In this document: piece by piece, positions 44,945 through 53,609 of the stretch
How positions within the stretch are numbered: position 1 is the stretch's first letter
Layout: each line of letters begins with the position of its first letter
From: Thermus caldifontis
GTDB lineage: Bacteria > Deinococcota > Deinococci > Deinococcales > Thermaceae
Direction of reading: 5' to 3'
Assembly: GCF_003336745.1 (NCBI RefSeq)
Contig: NZ_QGMX01000002.1
Location: 240,367-304,366 of the forward strand
DNA length: 64,000 nucleotides
Translations under genes and position numbers: made by a program
The notes under the pieces: model-generated
Seen by the model: the letters and a program-made list of their open reading frames with translations, nothing else
Database searches by the model: none
What the model was told of the DNA's origin: nothing

Positions 44945-45741
44945 CGCACCTCCAGGGCCTCGAGGCCCAAGGCCTGCACCTTGGCCTTAAGGGCCTCCTT
45001 CTCCTCCTCGGCCACCGGGCCGACGCGGACCCGGTAAACCCCATCCTTCACCAAGACCACCGGTAGGCCCATCTCCTTAAGCTTCCCCGCCAGGGCCAAG
45101 GCGTTTTCCTCCTTCTGGAAAGCCCCCACCTGTAGGTAAAGGGTGCCTGAGGCGGGCGGGGGTGCCCCTTGGCCCCGGTACACCTGGGCGCCATACGAGG
45201 CCAAAGCCTCCGCCACCCGGCGCGCTTCCGCCTCGGTGGCATACGGACCCACCACCACCCGGGTCAGGTTCCCCGCTGGCTCCAAGCGGGCCGGGTAACC
45301 CTTCTGGACCAGCTCCTGGCGAAGCCTGGCGGCGTTTTCCGGGTTGGCGAAGGCCCCCACCGCCACCCGGTACGTTCCCCCTGCCGCGGGCGCGGAAGGG
45401 GGGGCGATGCCTGCCGGCGAGCCCCCAGGCGAAGCGGCGCGTGGTTCCTGGGGTGCGGGTTTAGGCTCCACCGGAGCCTGAGGTAGGGGAAGCACGGTAA
45501 CCACGGGTTCAGGAGGCTTGGTCTCGGAGGGGGGAAGCTGAGGGGCAGGCGCCACCTGGGAAGGTGGAACCGAGGAGGGGGCAGGCGAGGAGGTCACCGA
45601 AGGCCCGGGCTGGAGGGAGGTGTCCACCTTGGACCGAGCAAAGGGGTTGATTCCGGTCAGGTAAAGGACAATACCCGCCGCCACCAAGGCGATGAGGAGA
45701 AAGATGAGGAAGTCCAACCAGTTCTCACGTAGCCAGCGCAT
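44941..45741 (-). CDS. SPOR-domain membrane protein
   Basis: A 266-residue protein anchored by one N-terminal helix (LDFLIFLLIALVAAGIVLYL, about 10-29), then a Pro/Ser-rich linker (about 40-120). Two C-terminal SPOR repeats follow: TYRVAVGAFANPENAARLRQ with YPARLEPAGNLTRVVVGPYA, and LYLQVGAFQKEENALALAGK with VYRVRVGPVAEEEKEAL. SPOR domains bind glycan strands lacking stem peptides at division sites, so a septal or cell-wall role is likely. It begins one base after the TPR gene and overlaps rex. Confidence 0.88.
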   Translation of the reverse strand: MRWLRENWLDFLIFLLIALVAAGIVLYLTGINPFARSKVDTSLQPGPSVTSSPAPSSVPPSQVAPAPQLPPSETKPPEPVVTVLPLPQAPVEPKPAPQEPRAASPGGSPAGIAPPSAPAAGGTYRVAVGAFANPENAARLRQELVQKGYPARLEPAGNLTRVVVGPYATEAEARRVAEALASYGAQVYRGQGAPPPASGTLYLQVGAFQKEENALALAGKLKEMGLPVVLVKDGVYRVRVGPVAEEEKEALKAKVQALGLEALEVR

Positions 45742-45742
45742 C

Positions 45743-47092
45743 CTACCTCCGCAGGAGGGCCTGCGCCTCCTTGGAGCCCAGGGCGGCCGCCTGGGCCAAG
45801 GCCCGCTGGCCTTCCGCCTCCCGGCCTAAACCCCTAAGGGCCAGGCCCAGGTTATACCAGGCCGCCGCCTGGTTGGGCGCCCTCTGCAACACCTCCCTCA
45901 GGACCACTTCCGCATCGCCAAACCGCCCCAAGGCCACCAGGGCCGCCGCCAGGTTGACCCCCACCCCTGGATCGCGGCCAGACTCGTAAAGGGGGCGGAG
46001 GAGGGCCAGGGCCTCCTCGAGGCGGCCCAATTCCAGCAGCAACGCCCCCCTAAGGGCCTGGGCCTCCGGGGTGGCCATCCCCTCCAGGAGCTTAAGGGCC
46101 TCCTCCTTCCGGCCCAAGGCATAGGCGGCTTGGGCCTTTAGGAAGGTGCCTAAAGGCCCAGCCTCGTCGGCATAGCGGTAAGCGTTTCCGTAATCCCTTA
46201 AGCGCAAGGAGGCCACTGCCAGGCTTAGGGCCACCTGGGGCTCGGGGCTTACCCGGTAGGCGGAAAGCAGGTAGCCCAAGGCTCCCTTGGCATCCCCCGC
46301 CTCGAGGCGGGCCTGCCCTAGAAGGTAGGCGGCCTCCCAAAGGGAGGGATCCAGGGCATAAGCCTCCCGCAACAGGGGCTCGGGCTTAGAGGAAAGCTGG
46401 GCCTTGCGCAGGAGGAGCCGGGCCCTGGCCTTTCCCTCCACCGCCTTAAGACCCCGGTCCAGCTCCCTTAGGGCCCGCTCCTTCAGGCCCTCCTCCGCCA
46501 GGATGCGGGCTAAAAGGTCCCAGCCCTCGGCCAGCCCAGGCTCCCGGTTGAGAAGGCCATAGAGCACCGGCGCCGCCTCCGCCCGGGCCCCCGAGGCGTA
46601 CAGGGCCTGGGCCAGGGCCAGGTGGTAGGCCGGGCTCCGCTCTGGGGTAAGCCCCCTCCTTAAGACCCCCGCCGCCTCCTGGGCCTGGCCCGCCTGGATG
46701 AGGGCACTGGCCCATCCCAGGTAGGCTTCCTCCGTGGGCCTGAGTTCCACCGCCTTGGCAAAGGCCTCCGCTGCTTCCTTGGGCCTTCCCAGGCGCAACT
46801 GGACTTGGCCCAGGTTGTAGTGGCCCTCGTAGCGGTCGGGGAAGACCCGCACCATCTGGTCAAAGGCGAAGCGGGCCTCCTCGAGGCGGCCCAGGCGAAA
46901 GAGGCTTACCCCCAGGCCCAAATGGGCCTCAAAGCGGCCATAATCCTGCGCCAGAACCTCCTCGTAGGCCAAGGCGGCTTTGGCGTACTCCCCGGCCTTA
47001 AAAAGGCCATCCGCCCGCTCCAAGGAAACCTGGGCCCAGGCTATCCCAAACCCAAGGAGCAAGGGAAGGACTCTGGAAAAAGGGTTCATCAT
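45743..47092 (-). CDS. Secreted TPR-repeat protein
   Basis: A 449-residue protein with a signal peptide (MMNPFSRVLPLLLGFGIAWAQ) and then tetratricopeptide repeats along almost its whole length, for example ERADGLFKAGEYAKAALAYE, VFPDRYEGHYNLGQVQLRLG and APNQAAAWYNLGLALRGLG. TPR arrays are protein-interaction scaffolds; with the SPOR protein and lipoproteins downstream it probably works in the periplasm or outer envelope. The ATG at 47092 has GGAGG five bases upstream. It leads the TPR-SPOR-rex-lipoprotein operon; TATGCT boxes at 47120-47130 on the minus strand may be its promoter. Confidence 0.83.
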   Translation of the reverse strand: MMNPFSRVLPLLLGFGIAWAQVSLERADGLFKAGEYAKAALAYEEVLAQDYGRFEAHLGLGVSLFRLGRLEEARFAFDQMVRVFPDRYEGHYNLGQVQLRLGRPKEAAEAFAKAVELRPTEEAYLGWASALIQAGQAQEAAGVLRRGLTPERSPAYHLALAQALYASGARAEAAPVLYGLLNREPGLAEGWDLLARILAEEGLKERALRELDRGLKAVEGKARARLLLRKAQLSSKPEPLLREAYALDPSLWEAAYLLGQARLEAGDAKGALGYLLSAYRVSPEPQVALSLAVASLRLRDYGNAYRYADEAGPLGTFLKAQAAYALGRKEEALKLLEGMATPEAQALRGALLLELGRLEEALALLRPLYESGRDPGVGVNLAAALVALGRFGDAEVVLREVLQRAPNQAAAWYNLGLALRGLGREAEGQRALAQAAALGSKEAQALLRR

Positions 47093-47153
47093 AAGGGCCT
47101 CCAAAGCGTCGTTGCCCTTAGCATAGCATAGCTCCAGGCCGAAAGCCCTTTGC

Positions 47154-47159
47154 TATTCT
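47154..47159 (+). promoter_or_regulatory. -10 box of HNH gene, leaderless-type
   Basis: TATTCT ends 6 bases before the GTG at 47166. The same 73-base divergent region carries two overlapping TATGCT boxes on the minus strand (47120-47130) for the TPR operon. Confidence 0.45.
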
Positions 47160-47165
47160 AAGGGC

Positions 47166-47702
47166 GTGGGTGGGGTCTTGGCTAAACCCTTGGACCTGGA
47201 TGCCCCGAGGGTGCTGGTGCTGAATGCCGCCTACGAGGTCTTGGGGCTGGCCAGCATCAAGCGAAGCGTCCTCTTGGTGCTTTCCGGGGGGGCGGAGATG
47301 CTTTCGGAAAGCGGCCGCTACCTGCACACCCCATCCACCCGGATCCCCGTCCCCAGCGTCATCCGCCTGAAGCGCCTGGTGCGGCGGGGGCCAAGCCGCA
47401 TCCCCCTCAACCGCCGCAACATCCTGAGGCGGGACCGCTACACCTGCCAGTACTGTGGAAGGCAAGGGGGGGAGCTGACCGTGGACCACGTGCTTCCTAA
47501 AAGCCGGGGCGGCCGGAGCACCTGGGAAAACCTGGTGGCCGCCTGCCGCCCCTGCAACCTGAAGAAGGGGGACCGCACCCCCGAGGAGGCGGGGATGCGC
47601 CTGCTCAAGCCCCCTCGGGCGCCTAGGGCGCCCCTTTTTCTTTCCGACCTGAAGGAGGTCCCCGAGGACTGGCAACCCTACCTTCAGGTGTGGCTGACCT
47701 GA
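47166..47702 (+). CDS. HNH endonuclease family protein
   Basis: A 178-residue protein with an HNH nuclease domain at about 85-140: RRDRYTCQYCGRQGGELTVD, then HVLPKSRGGRSTWENLVAAC and RPCNLKKGDRTP. The zinc-binding CxxC pairs (CQYC, CRPC) and the His/Asn/His-type residues are present. The N-terminal part (VLVLNAAYEVLGLASIKRSV) is typical of a widespread group of stand-alone HNH proteins in Deinococcota, Actinobacteria and Cyanobacteria, whose cellular role is not known. No mobile element borders it. The start codon is GTG. Confidence 0.88.
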   Translation: MGGVLAKPLDLDAPRVLVLNAAYEVLGLASIKRSVLLVLSGGAEMLSESGRYLHTPSTRIPVPSVIRLKRLVRRGPSRIPLNRRNILRRDRYTCQYCGRQGGELTVDHVLPKSRGGRSTWENLVAACRPCNLKKGDRTPEEAGMRLLKPPRAPRAPLFLSDLKEVPEDWQPYLQVWLT

Positions 47703-47707
47703 AACCC

Positions 47708-48541
47708 CTAGCGCCGCACCGTGAGGAGCACGGCCAGGAGCACCAGGCCCGCTCCCAGGTAAGCCCAGAGGGAGAGCACCTCCCGGAAAAGGAAATAGGC
47801 GAACAGGTTGGCCACCACGGGCTCGAGGGTGGCCACCACGCTGGCCCGAGTGGCGGGAAGGCGCCTTAAACCCGCATAGTAGGCCATATAGGCCCCGTAC
47901 GTGGAAAACGTCCCCAAGAACAGCAAGGCGCCCATGCCCTTTGGGCTCAGAGGCAGAAACTCCACCCAGGGCAAAAGCCCCAAGGCCCCCACGGGCAGGG
48001 CGTAGAGGAAGAGGGTGGGGGTGGCGTAACGGGGGAGGTAAAGCTTGCCGAAGATGTAGTAAAGCGCATAGGTGAACCCGGAAAGGAGCCCGAAGAAAAG
48101 GGCCAGGTACAGAACCCGTACCCCACTCCCCCCTCCCGCCCCCATCAGCCCCACCCCCAGAAGGGTCAGGGCCACCGCCAAAAGCCCCGTGGGGTCCAGG
48201 GGTTCCTTGAGAACCACCCGGGAAAGGAGGGCCACCCAGGCCGGGGCTGTATAGAGGAGGACCGAGGCCAAGGCCGCCCCCCCGTAGACCACCGCCAGCT
48301 GGTAAGAACCGTAGAAGAGGGAAACCCCCACCAGACCGAAAAGAAGGAGGGGTAAGGCATCCCGGCCCTCCACCCTGACCTGGCGCAGAAGGAGGGCATG
48401 CAGGCCGAAGAACACCCAGGCGATCACCGCCCGGAAGAAGGCCACGGTGAGCGGGGAAAGCCCCTCCTCAAAGGCCAGGCGGCCTACGGGACCGATGAGA
48501 CCCCAAAGGAAGGCGGCCAGGAGCAGGTACAGGTAGCCCAT
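47708..48541 (-). CDS. EamA/DMT-family transporter
   Basis: A 277-residue inner-membrane protein with ten predicted helices arranged as two EamA repeats: YLYLLLAAFLWGLIGPVGRL and PLTVAFFRAVIAWVFFGLH in the first, LYLALFFGLLSGFTYALYYI and ASVVATLEPVVANLFAYFL in the second. Members export amino acids or metabolites; the substrate is unknown. I use the ATG at 48541; the longer frame upstream runs through the divergent promoter and the opposite gene. The -10 box TATACA lies 9 bases before the ATG. Confidence 0.88.
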   Translation of the reverse strand: MGYLYLLLAAFLWGLIGPVGRLAFEEGLSPLTVAFFRAVIAWVFFGLHALLLRQVRVEGRDALPLLLFGLVGVSLFYGSYQLAVVYGGAALASVLLYTAPAWVALLSRVVLKEPLDPTGLLAVALTLLGVGLMGAGGGSGVRVLYLALFFGLLSGFTYALYYIFGKLYLPRYATPTLFLYALPVGALGLLPWVEFLPLSPKGMGALLFLGTFSTYGAYMAYYAGLRRLPATRASVVATLEPVVANLFAYFLFREVLSLWAYLGAGLVLLAVLLTVRR

Positions 48542-48550
48542 GGGGAAGAG

Positions 48551-48558
48551 TGTATAAT
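48551..48558. promoter_or_regulatory. Overlapping divergent -10 boxes
   Basis: The eight bases TGTATAAT contain TATAAT on the plus strand (48553-48558, 28 bases before the LapA-like ATG) and TATACA on the minus strand (48551-48556, 9 bases before the EamA ATG). RNA polymerase could not open both at once, so the two genes may exclude each other's transcription. Confidence 0.5.
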
Positions 48559-48586
48559 CCCCCCAGTGCCCTATGGAGGCGGACCT

Positions 48587-49063
48587 ATGAGCGCGCGCAC
48601 CCTTTTTGTCCTCTTCGTCCTCCTTCTGCTGGTGCTCTTCTCCTGGCTCAACTGGGGGGAGGTCACCAAGCCCACCTCCTTGTCCCTGGGCCTCACCCGG
48701 GTGGAGGCTCCCTTGGGCTTGGTCCTGGTGGTGGCCTTGGGGGTGGTTTCCCTCCTCTACCTCATCTTCACCATCGGCCTGGAAACCGCGGCCCTTTTGG
48801 AGGTGAGGCGCTACGCCCGGGAGCTTCTCCACTACAAGAAGCTGGCCGAGGAAGCGGAGCAGAGCCGCTACACCGAGCTCAGGCGCTACCTGGAAGAGGA
48901 ACTGAAGCGCCTGGCGGAGGCGGAGAAGGAGGAGATCCGGGCCCTCGAGGCCCGCCTGGCGGAAATCCTGGAAAAGCACGGCAACACCCTGGCCGCCTAC
49001 ATCGGCGAACTGGAGGACCAGGTGCTAAGGCGCCTCCAGGAGCGAGGAGGCGAAAACGCCTAA
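48587..49063 (+). CDS. LapA-like membrane protein with coiled-coil tail
   Basis: A 158-residue protein: two hydrophobic helices (LFVLFVLLLLVLFSWLNW and GLVLVVALGVVSLLYLIF) separated by a short polar loop, as in LapA/DUF1049 proteins, then a long charged helix (about 75-150) rich in Glu, Arg, Leu and Ala that should form a coiled coil. Function unknown; LapA in other bacteria helps envelope or lipopolysaccharide assembly, but Thermus lacks classical LPS. The ATG has GGAGG seven bases upstream. A strong hairpin follows the stop. Confidence 0.72.
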   Translation: MSARTLFVLFVLLLLVLFSWLNWGEVTKPTSLSLGLTRVEAPLGLVLVVALGVVSLLYLIFTIGLETAALLEVRRYARELLHYKKLAEEAEQSRYTELRRYLEEELKRLAEAEKEEIRALEARLAEILEKHGNTLAAYIGELEDQVLRRLQERGGENA

Positions 49064-49093
49064 GCGCCGGTACCCCTCCTGGGGCCCGGCGCT
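49063..49093. terminator. Bidirectional terminator between LapA-like gene and rplQ
   Basis: AGCGCCGG (49063-49070) pairs perfectly with CCGGCGCT (49086-49093), and an inner CCCC-TCCT-GGGG stem extends the fold. It overlaps the last base of the LapA-like stop codon on one side and lies 24 bases from the rplQ stop on the other. On the plus strand a T-rich run (CCCTTTTTCC) follows further down. It marks the end of the ribosomal megacluster. Confidence 0.75.
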
Positions 49094-49117
49094 GAAGGGG
49101 TATCCTTGCCCTTTTTC

Positions 49118-49474
49118 CTACTCCACCAGCTCCACCAGGGCCAAGGGTGCCCCATCCCCCCGCCGGCGCTCCGCCAGCTTCAGCACCCGGGTGTACCCCC
49201 CGGCCCGGTTCTGGTACTTGGGAGCAATCTCATCAAAGAGCTTGCGCACCAGCTTCACGTCCTTTAGATCCCTCAGCACCAGGCGGCGGGCGTGCAGGTC
49301 GCCCCGCTTGGCCAGGTGGATGAGGTGGTCCACGAACCCGGTGAGCTCCTTGGCCTTGGGCACGGTGGTGGTGATGCGGCCATGGGTGAGAAGGCTTTTG
49401 GCCTGGTTCCGGTATAGGGCCAGGCGGTGGGAAGAGTGGCGGTTCAACTTCCTTCCAGACTTCAGGTGGCGCAT
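49118..49474 (-). CDS. rplQ: 50S ribosomal protein L17
   Basis: A 118-residue L17 beginning [20 protein letters not shown], with the conserved [20 protein letters not shown], and ending LALVELVE. It binds 23S rRNA and sits near the exit-tunnel side of the large subunit. It is the last gene of the rpsM-rpsK-rpsD-rpoA-rplQ (alpha) block, starting 4 bases after the rpoA stop. Confidence 0.97.
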   Translation of the reverse strand: MRHLKSGRKLNRHSSHRLALYRNQAKSLLTHGRITTTVPKAKELTGFVDHLIHLAKRGDLHARRLVLRDLKDVKLVRKLFDEIAPKYQNRAGGYTRVLKLAERRRGDGAPLALVELVE

Positions 49475-49478
49475 GGTC

Positions 49479-50420
49479 TCACTCCTTTAGGGCGAAGCCC
49501 TTCTTGGCCAAAGCCTCGCGGATCTCCTCGAGGCTCCTTTCCCCGATGCCGGGGATGTTCTTAAGGTCCTTGAGGTTCAAGGCCAAAAGCGCCCGCACCG
49601 ACTCAATCCCCTCCTCCTTAAGGCTGTGGAGAACCCGGGTGGAAAGCCCAAGCTCCTCCAGAGGAAGGTCCAGGTCCTCCTCCCCTTCCCCTCGCTCCGC
49701 CGAAGCCGGCTCCGGGGCAGGCAGGGAGGTGGCCTGGGGGTTGGCGAAGTAGGAAAGGTGCTCCCTAAGGATCTCCACCGCCTGGTTCAGGGCCTCCAGG
49801 GGGGTCACGGAACCGTCCGTCCAGATCCTAAGGGTCAGCTTGTCCAGGTCGGTGCGCTGGCCAAGCCGGGTATCCTCCACCTGGAAGGCCACCCGGCGCA
49901 CAGGGGAAAAGATGGCGTCCACGGGGATGGAGTTGATCCGGTCCTTGATGCCGTGGCGCTCGGCGGGCACGTACCCCACGCCCCGGTCCACCCGCACCTC
50001 CATGTAAAGCTTACCCCCCTCCTCTAAGGTGGCGATGGGGAGGTCCGGGTTCAGGATCTCCGCATCGGGGGGTACGACAAAATCCCCCGCCCTGACCACC
50101 TTAGGGCCTTGGGCCTTTAGGATCAGGGTGGTGGTCTGCATCCTGGGGTCCAGGAAGCGCACCACCAGCTCCTTCAGGTTCAGGATGATCTCCACCACAT
50201 CCTCCTTGACCCCCGGAATGGTGGAGAACTCGTGGAGGACATCCTCAATGTAGACGCTGGTGACCGCGGTCCCGGGGATGGAGGAAAGGAGAATCCGCCT
50301 CAAGGGGTTGCCCAGGGTGACGCCGAACCCCCGCTCCAGGGGCTCCAGGACGAACTCCCCATACTCCCGCCCCTGGGTGCGCACCGTGAAGACCGGGGCT
50401 TTCAGCTTGCTCTCTAACAT
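49479..50420 (-). CDS. rpoA: DNA-directed RNA polymerase alpha subunit
   Basis: A 313-residue alpha subunit. The N-terminal assembly domain (about 1-230) has [20 protein letters not shown] and [22 protein letters not shown] linker of acidic residues (about 232-250) leads to the C-terminal domain (about 250-313) with [19 protein letters not shown] and [20 protein letters not shown], the part that contacts UP elements and activators. I use the ATG at 50420 with GGAGGTCT upstream. A strong hairpin separates it from rpsD (50440-50462). Confidence 0.96.
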   Translation of the reverse strand: MLESKLKAPVFTVRTQGREYGEFVLEPLERGFGVTLGNPLRRILLSSIPGTAVTSVYIEDVLHEFSTIPGVKEDVVEIILNLKELVVRFLDPRMQTTTLILKAQGPKVVRAGDFVVPPDAEILNPDLPIATLEEGGKLYMEVRVDRGVGYVPAERHGIKDRINSIPVDAIFSPVRRVAFQVEDTRLGQRTDLDKLTLRIWTDGSVTPLEALNQAVEILREHLSYFANPQATSLPAPEPASAERGEGEEDLDLPLEELGLSTRVLHSLKEEGIESVRALLALNLKDLKNIPGIGERSLEEIREALAKKGFALKE

Positions 50421-50439
50421 AGACCTCCTTGCCAATATA

Positions 50440-50462
50440 GGGGCCCGGACAGGCCGGGCCCC
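50440..50462. promoter_or_regulatory. Hairpin and TATATT box between rpsD and rpoA
   Basis: GGGGCCCGG, five-base loop, CCGGGCCCC: a perfect 9-bp stem between the rpsD stop and the rpoA ribosome binding site. In transcript direction it is followed by TATATT (50434-50439), which looks like a -10 box, then GGAGGT and the rpoA ATG. It may attenuate read-through from the ribosomal genes into rpoA, with a private rpoA promoter compensating. This is inference from sequence. Confidence 0.5.
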
Positions 50463-50469
50463 TCTAGGG

Positions 50470-51099
50470 CTACCTGGAGTAGAACTCCACCACCAGCTGC
50501 TCGTTCACGGGCAGGGCCAGGTCCTCCCGATCCGGCAGGCGCAGGAACTTGCCCTTCATCCCCTCCACGTCCAAGGAAAGCCAGGGGCCCACCTTGCGGC
50601 CCTTCATGGCCTCGAGGTTCTCCCGGACGAAGGCCAGGTTGCGGCTGCCCTCGGCGATGGCGATCTCGTCCCCCGGCTTCACCCGGTAGGCGGGAAGGTC
50701 CACCCGGCGCCCGTTCACGGTGATGTGCCCATGGCGCACCATCTGCCGGGCCTGGCGGCGGCTAGCGGCAAAGCCCAGCCGGTAGACCACATTGTCCAAG
50801 CGGGACTCCAAAAGCCCCAGGAAAACGGTACCCGTAACCCCCTTCTTGCGGCTGGCCTCCTCAAAGAGGTTGCGGAACTGGGTTTCGGAGATCCCGTAGA
50901 TGCGGCGGAGCTTCTGCTTCTCCCTCAGGCGCACCGCGTAGTCGGAAGGCCGGCGGGTGCGCTTCTGCCCGTGCTGCCCCGGAGGGTAGGGGCGGCGCTC
51001 CATGGCGCACTTGGGGCTGTAGCAACGCTCCCCCTTCAGGTAAAGCTTCACTCCTTCCCGGCGGCAAAGACGGCAAACTGGACCAAGGTAACGACCCAT
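50470..51099 (-). CDS. rpsD: 30S ribosomal protein S4
   Basis: A 209-residue S4, a primary 16S rRNA binder that nucleates 5'-domain assembly. The N terminus carries a zinc-type Cys set ([18 protein letters not shown] and SPKC), as known for Thermus S4. Later [19 protein letters not shown] and the S4 RNA-binding domain [20 protein letters not shown] with [20 protein letters not shown] are seen. It lies between rpsK and rpoA. Confidence 0.97.
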   Translation of the reverse strand: MGRYLGPVCRLCRREGVKLYLKGERCYSPKCAMERRPYPPGQHGQKRTRRPSDYAVRLREKQKLRRIYGISETQFRNLFEEASRKKGVTGTVFLGLLESRLDNVVYRLGFAASRRQARQMVRHGHITVNGRRVDLPAYRVKPGDEIAIAEGSRNLAFVRENLEAMKGRKVGPWLSLDVEGMKGKFLRLPDREDLALPVNEQLVVEFYSR

Positions 51100-51112
51100 C
51101 TTCTCCTACTCC

Positions 51113-51502
51113 TTACGAAGCCTTGCGGAACTTTTTCTTAGGCCGGCAGCCGTTATGGGGCACAGGGGTGTCGTCCACGATGGACTTCACCTGCAAACCC
51201 GAGGCCTGGAGGGCCCGGATGGCCTGCTCCCGACCCGCCCCGGTGCCGCGCACGATCACGTCCACGCTCTGCATGCCGTAGGCCATAGCCTTCTTGGCGG
51301 CGTCCATGGCCGCAAGCTGGGCCGCATATGGGGTGCCCTTGCGGCTCCCCTTGTAGCCGATGACCCCACCCGAGGACCAGGTGATGGGGTTGCCGTCCGG
51401 GTCGGTGATGGTGACGATGGTGTTGTTGTAGGAGGCGTGGATATACGCCTTCCCACTGGCCACCTGTCGCTTGACTTTTTTCTTGGTCGCTTTTCTGGCC
51501 AT
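51113..51502 (-). CDS. rpsK: 30S ribosomal protein S11
   Basis: A 129-residue S11. It starts [20 protein letters not shown] and shows [25 protein letters not shown]-like [20 protein letters not shown], and the C-terminal signature [19 protein letters not shown] (here [18 protein letters not shown]). It forms part of the platform near the 3' end of 16S rRNA. Position in the alpha block is standard. Confidence 0.97.
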   Translation of the reverse strand: MARKATKKKVKRQVASGKAYIHASYNNTIVTITDPDGNPITWSSGGVIGYKGSRKGTPYAAQLAAMDAAKKAMAYGMQSVDVIVRGTGAGREQAIRALQASGLQVKSIVDDTPVPHNGCRPKKKFRKAS

Positions 51503-51541
51503 ACTCTCCCTCAGCTTTAGGAGTATCCACTGGCCCTAGAA

Positions 51542-51922
51542 CTACTTCCTAGGCGCCTTCTTCTTACCCGCCACCGTCTTGCGGGGACCCTTGCGGGTAC
51601 GGGCATTGGTACGGGTGCGCTGCCCCCTCACCGGCAATCCGCGGCGGTGGCGGAGGCCCCGGTAGCAACCGATGTCCATGAGGCGCTTGATGTTGGCGGC
51701 CACCTCCGCCCTGAGCTCACCCTCCAGCTTCCAGGTGTTCTCCACGTACTCCCGAAGGCGCACCACCTCCGCCTCGGTGAGGTCCTTTACCCGGGTCGCC
51801 GGGTTGATCCCCGTCTTCTCCAAGGCCTCCTTGGCCCGGGCCGGCCCCACCCCGTAGATGTAGGTGAGGGCCACATCCACCCGCTTGTTCCTGGGAATCT
51901 CCACGCCTGCAATCCTCGCCAC
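51542..51922 (-). CDS. rpsM: 30S ribosomal protein S13
   Basis: A 126-residue S13 of the small-subunit head, contacting the P-site tRNA and the L5 bridge. Seen are [39 protein letters not shown], and the C-terminal [20 protein letters not shown] followed by a very basic tail ending KKKAPRK. It starts 9 bases after rpmJ. Confidence 0.97.
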   Translation of the reverse strand: MARIAGVEIPRNKRVDVALTYIYGVGPARAKEALEKTGINPATRVKDLTEAEVVRLREYVENTWKLEGELRAEVAANIKRLMDIGCYRGLRHRRGLPVRGQRTRTNARTRKGPRKTVAGKKKAPRK

Positions 51923-51931
51923 GTTCCCTCC

Positions 51932-52045
51932 TTACCCTTGCCGCTGCTTGTGCTTCGGGTTTTCGCAGATCACGTACACCCGACCGTGCCGGCGCACCAC
52001 CTTGCACTTCTCGCACATCTTTTTCACCGATGCCCGTACCTTCAT
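51932..52045 (-). CDS. rpmJ: 50S ribosomal protein L36
   Basis: A 37-residue L36, too short for most gene finders: [20 protein letters not shown] followed by [17 protein letters not shown]. The zinc ligands are complete (CxxC, then C and H: CEKC, CENPKH), so this is the zinc-binding C+ form. It lies between infA and rpsM, its usual place. Confidence 0.96.
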   Translation of the reverse strand: MKVRASVKKMCEKCKVVRRHGRVYVICENPKHKQRQG

Positions 52046-52053
52046 CTCGCCTC

Positions 52054-52272
52054 CTACTTCCTGTACACGATGCGGCCCCGCGTGGGGTCGTAGGGGGTAA
52101 TCTCCACCACCACCCGGTCCCCAGGCAGGATGCGGATGTAGTGCATGCGCATCTTGCCCGAGATGTAGGCCAGGATCTCGGGTCCCGAGTCCAGCTTCAC
52201 CCGAAACGTGGTGTTGGGCAAGGCCTCGGTAACCACGCCCTCTGCCCGAATGGTGTCCTTCTCCTTCGCCAT
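52054..52272 (-). CDS. infA: Translation initiation factor IF-1
   Basis: A 72-residue OB-fold protein that occupies the ribosomal A site during initiation. Sequence: [60 protein letters not shown] and the end RGRIVYRK, all highly conserved. The ATG at 52272 is used; the longer frame upstream lies in the map gene. It follows map after a 7-base gap. Confidence 0.97.
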   Translation of the reverse strand: MAKEKDTIRAEGVVTEALPNTTFRVKLDSGPEILAYISGKMRMHYIRILPGDRVVVEITPYDPTRGRIVYRK

Positions 52273-52279
52273 ACCCCTC

Positions 52280-53047
52280 CTACTGCGCCCGCACCAGGGC
52301 AACCCCGGTGAGAAGCTCCGGGCCCTCTTCCGTCACCAAGACGGTGTTCTCGTAGTGGGCGGCGAGGTTGCCCGCTCCGGCGCTCGCCGTCCAGCCATCT
52401 TCCAATATTACCACAGAAGCTGGGCGCAAGGTGACCATGGGCTCGAGGGCCAGGGTCATACCGGGCCGGATCTTAGGTCCCGTTCCCGGCTTGCCGAAGT
52501 TGGGCAGCTGGGGATCCTCATGGATCTCCCGCCCCACCCCGTGCCCCACGAACTCCCGCACCACCCCGTACCCACGGCTTTCCAGAAAAGTCTGCACCGC
52601 ATGGGCCACATCCCCGATGCGGTAGCCGGGCCTAAGGTACTTAAACCCCTCCCAGAAGGCAGCCTCCGTGTCCCTTATGAGCCTTTCCGCCTCCGGGGAA
52701 ACCTTGCCCACGGGAAAGGTACGGGCCATGTCCGCGGCAAACCCCCCGTAGAGGAGGCCCACATCCACGGAAAGGATATCCCCTTCCTTTAGGGGCTCCT
52801 CCGAGGGAATGCCGTGAACCACCACCTCGTTCACCGAGGTGCACAGGGTGGCGGGAAACCCATAAAGACCCAGGAAGGCCGGCTTGGCCTTGCGCTTCCT
52901 TATGGCCTCGTAGGCGATCCGGTCCAGCTCCTTGGTGGTGATGCCGGGCTCCACGTGCCGCCCCACCTCCTCCACCACCTCGGTGAGGAGGGCCCCCGCC
53001 TCCCGCATGCGCTCAATCTCCCATGGACTCTTCAGCTTGATGGCCAT
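52280..53047 (-). CDS. map: Methionine aminopeptidase, type I
   Basis: A 255-residue metalloprotease removing the initiator Met. Metal ligands are readable: [17 protein letters not shown] (two Asp), [20 protein letters not shown] (His), ALEPMVTL (Glu) and near the C terminus [19 protein letters not shown] (Glu). The N terminus [18 protein letters not shown] is typical. It overlaps the adk stop (TGATG) and precedes infA, the usual secY-adk-map-infA order. Confidence 0.97.
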   Translation of the reverse strand: MAIKLKSPWEIERMREAGALLTEVVEEVGRHVEPGITTKELDRIAYEAIRKRKAKPAFLGLYGFPATLCTSVNEVVVHGIPSEEPLKEGDILSVDVGLLYGGFAADMARTFPVGKVSPEAERLIRDTEAAFWEGFKYLRPGYRIGDVAHAVQTFLESRGYGVVREFVGHGVGREIHEDPQLPNFGKPGTGPKIRPGMTLALEPMVTLRPASVVILEDGWTASAGAGNLAAHYENTVLVTEEGPELLTGVALVRAQ

Positions 53048-53601
53048 CAGATTCCTAAGGAAGCCCGGATGCGGGCGTAGACCTCATCAGGGGTACCCAG
53101 GCCATCCACCCGCCTCAAAGCGCCCGTTTTCTCATAATACTGCACCAGAGGCTCGGTCTTCTCCCGGTATACCCGGAGACGGTGCCGGATGGTCTCCTCG
53201 TTATCGTCCGAACGCCCCTGAAGCTCCGCCCGCTTGAGCATCCGGGCGATGAGCTCCTCCTCCGGCACCTCCACCAGCACCACCCCAAGGAGCCGGGTTC
53301 CCGTTTCCCGGAGGAGTTGGTCCAAAGCTTCCGCCTGGGCCAGGGTGCGGGGAAAACCATCCAGGATCACCCGCTCGGCCAACTCCTCCCGAATGAGGGC
53401 CAGGATGAGCTCATCGGGCACCAGGTCCCCCCGGTCCATGATGGGCTTCACCTGTTGCCCCAAGGGCGTGCCCCGGGCCACATGGTCCCGCAGGATGTCC
53501 CCGGTGGAAAGCTTTTTGAAGCCCAGTTCCTCCGCCAACCTGGCCGCCTGGGTACCCTTTCCCGCACCCGGCGGCCCCAAGAAGATCACCGCTTCCCCCA
53601 T
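53047..53601 (-). CDS. adk: Adenylate kinase
   Basis: A 184-residue short-lid adenylate kinase. P-loop FLGPPGAGKGTQAARLAEEL, NMP-binding KKLSTGDILRDHVARGTPLG, and the signature VILDGFPRTLAQAEALDQLL are present; the lid is the short form without zinc fingers, normal for Thermus. It balances adenine nucleotides and is made with the secretion and translation genes. The ATG has GGAGG close upstream. Confidence 0.97.
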   Translation of the reverse strand: MGEAVIFLGPPGAGKGTQAARLAEELGFKKLSTGDILRDHVARGTPLGQQVKPIMDRGDLVPDELILALIREELAERVILDGFPRTLAQAEALDQLLRETGTRLLGVVLVEVPEEELIARMLKRAELQGRSDDNEETIRHRLRVYREKTEPLVQYYEKTGALRRVDGLGTPDEVYARIRASLGI

Positions 53602-53609
53602 CCTCCCTC

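Noticed and set aside
47166..47702. HNH gene as part of a homing element, restriction system or group II intron
   Set aside because: No intron, methylase, integrase or terminal repeats flank it; it matches the common stand-alone HNH family.
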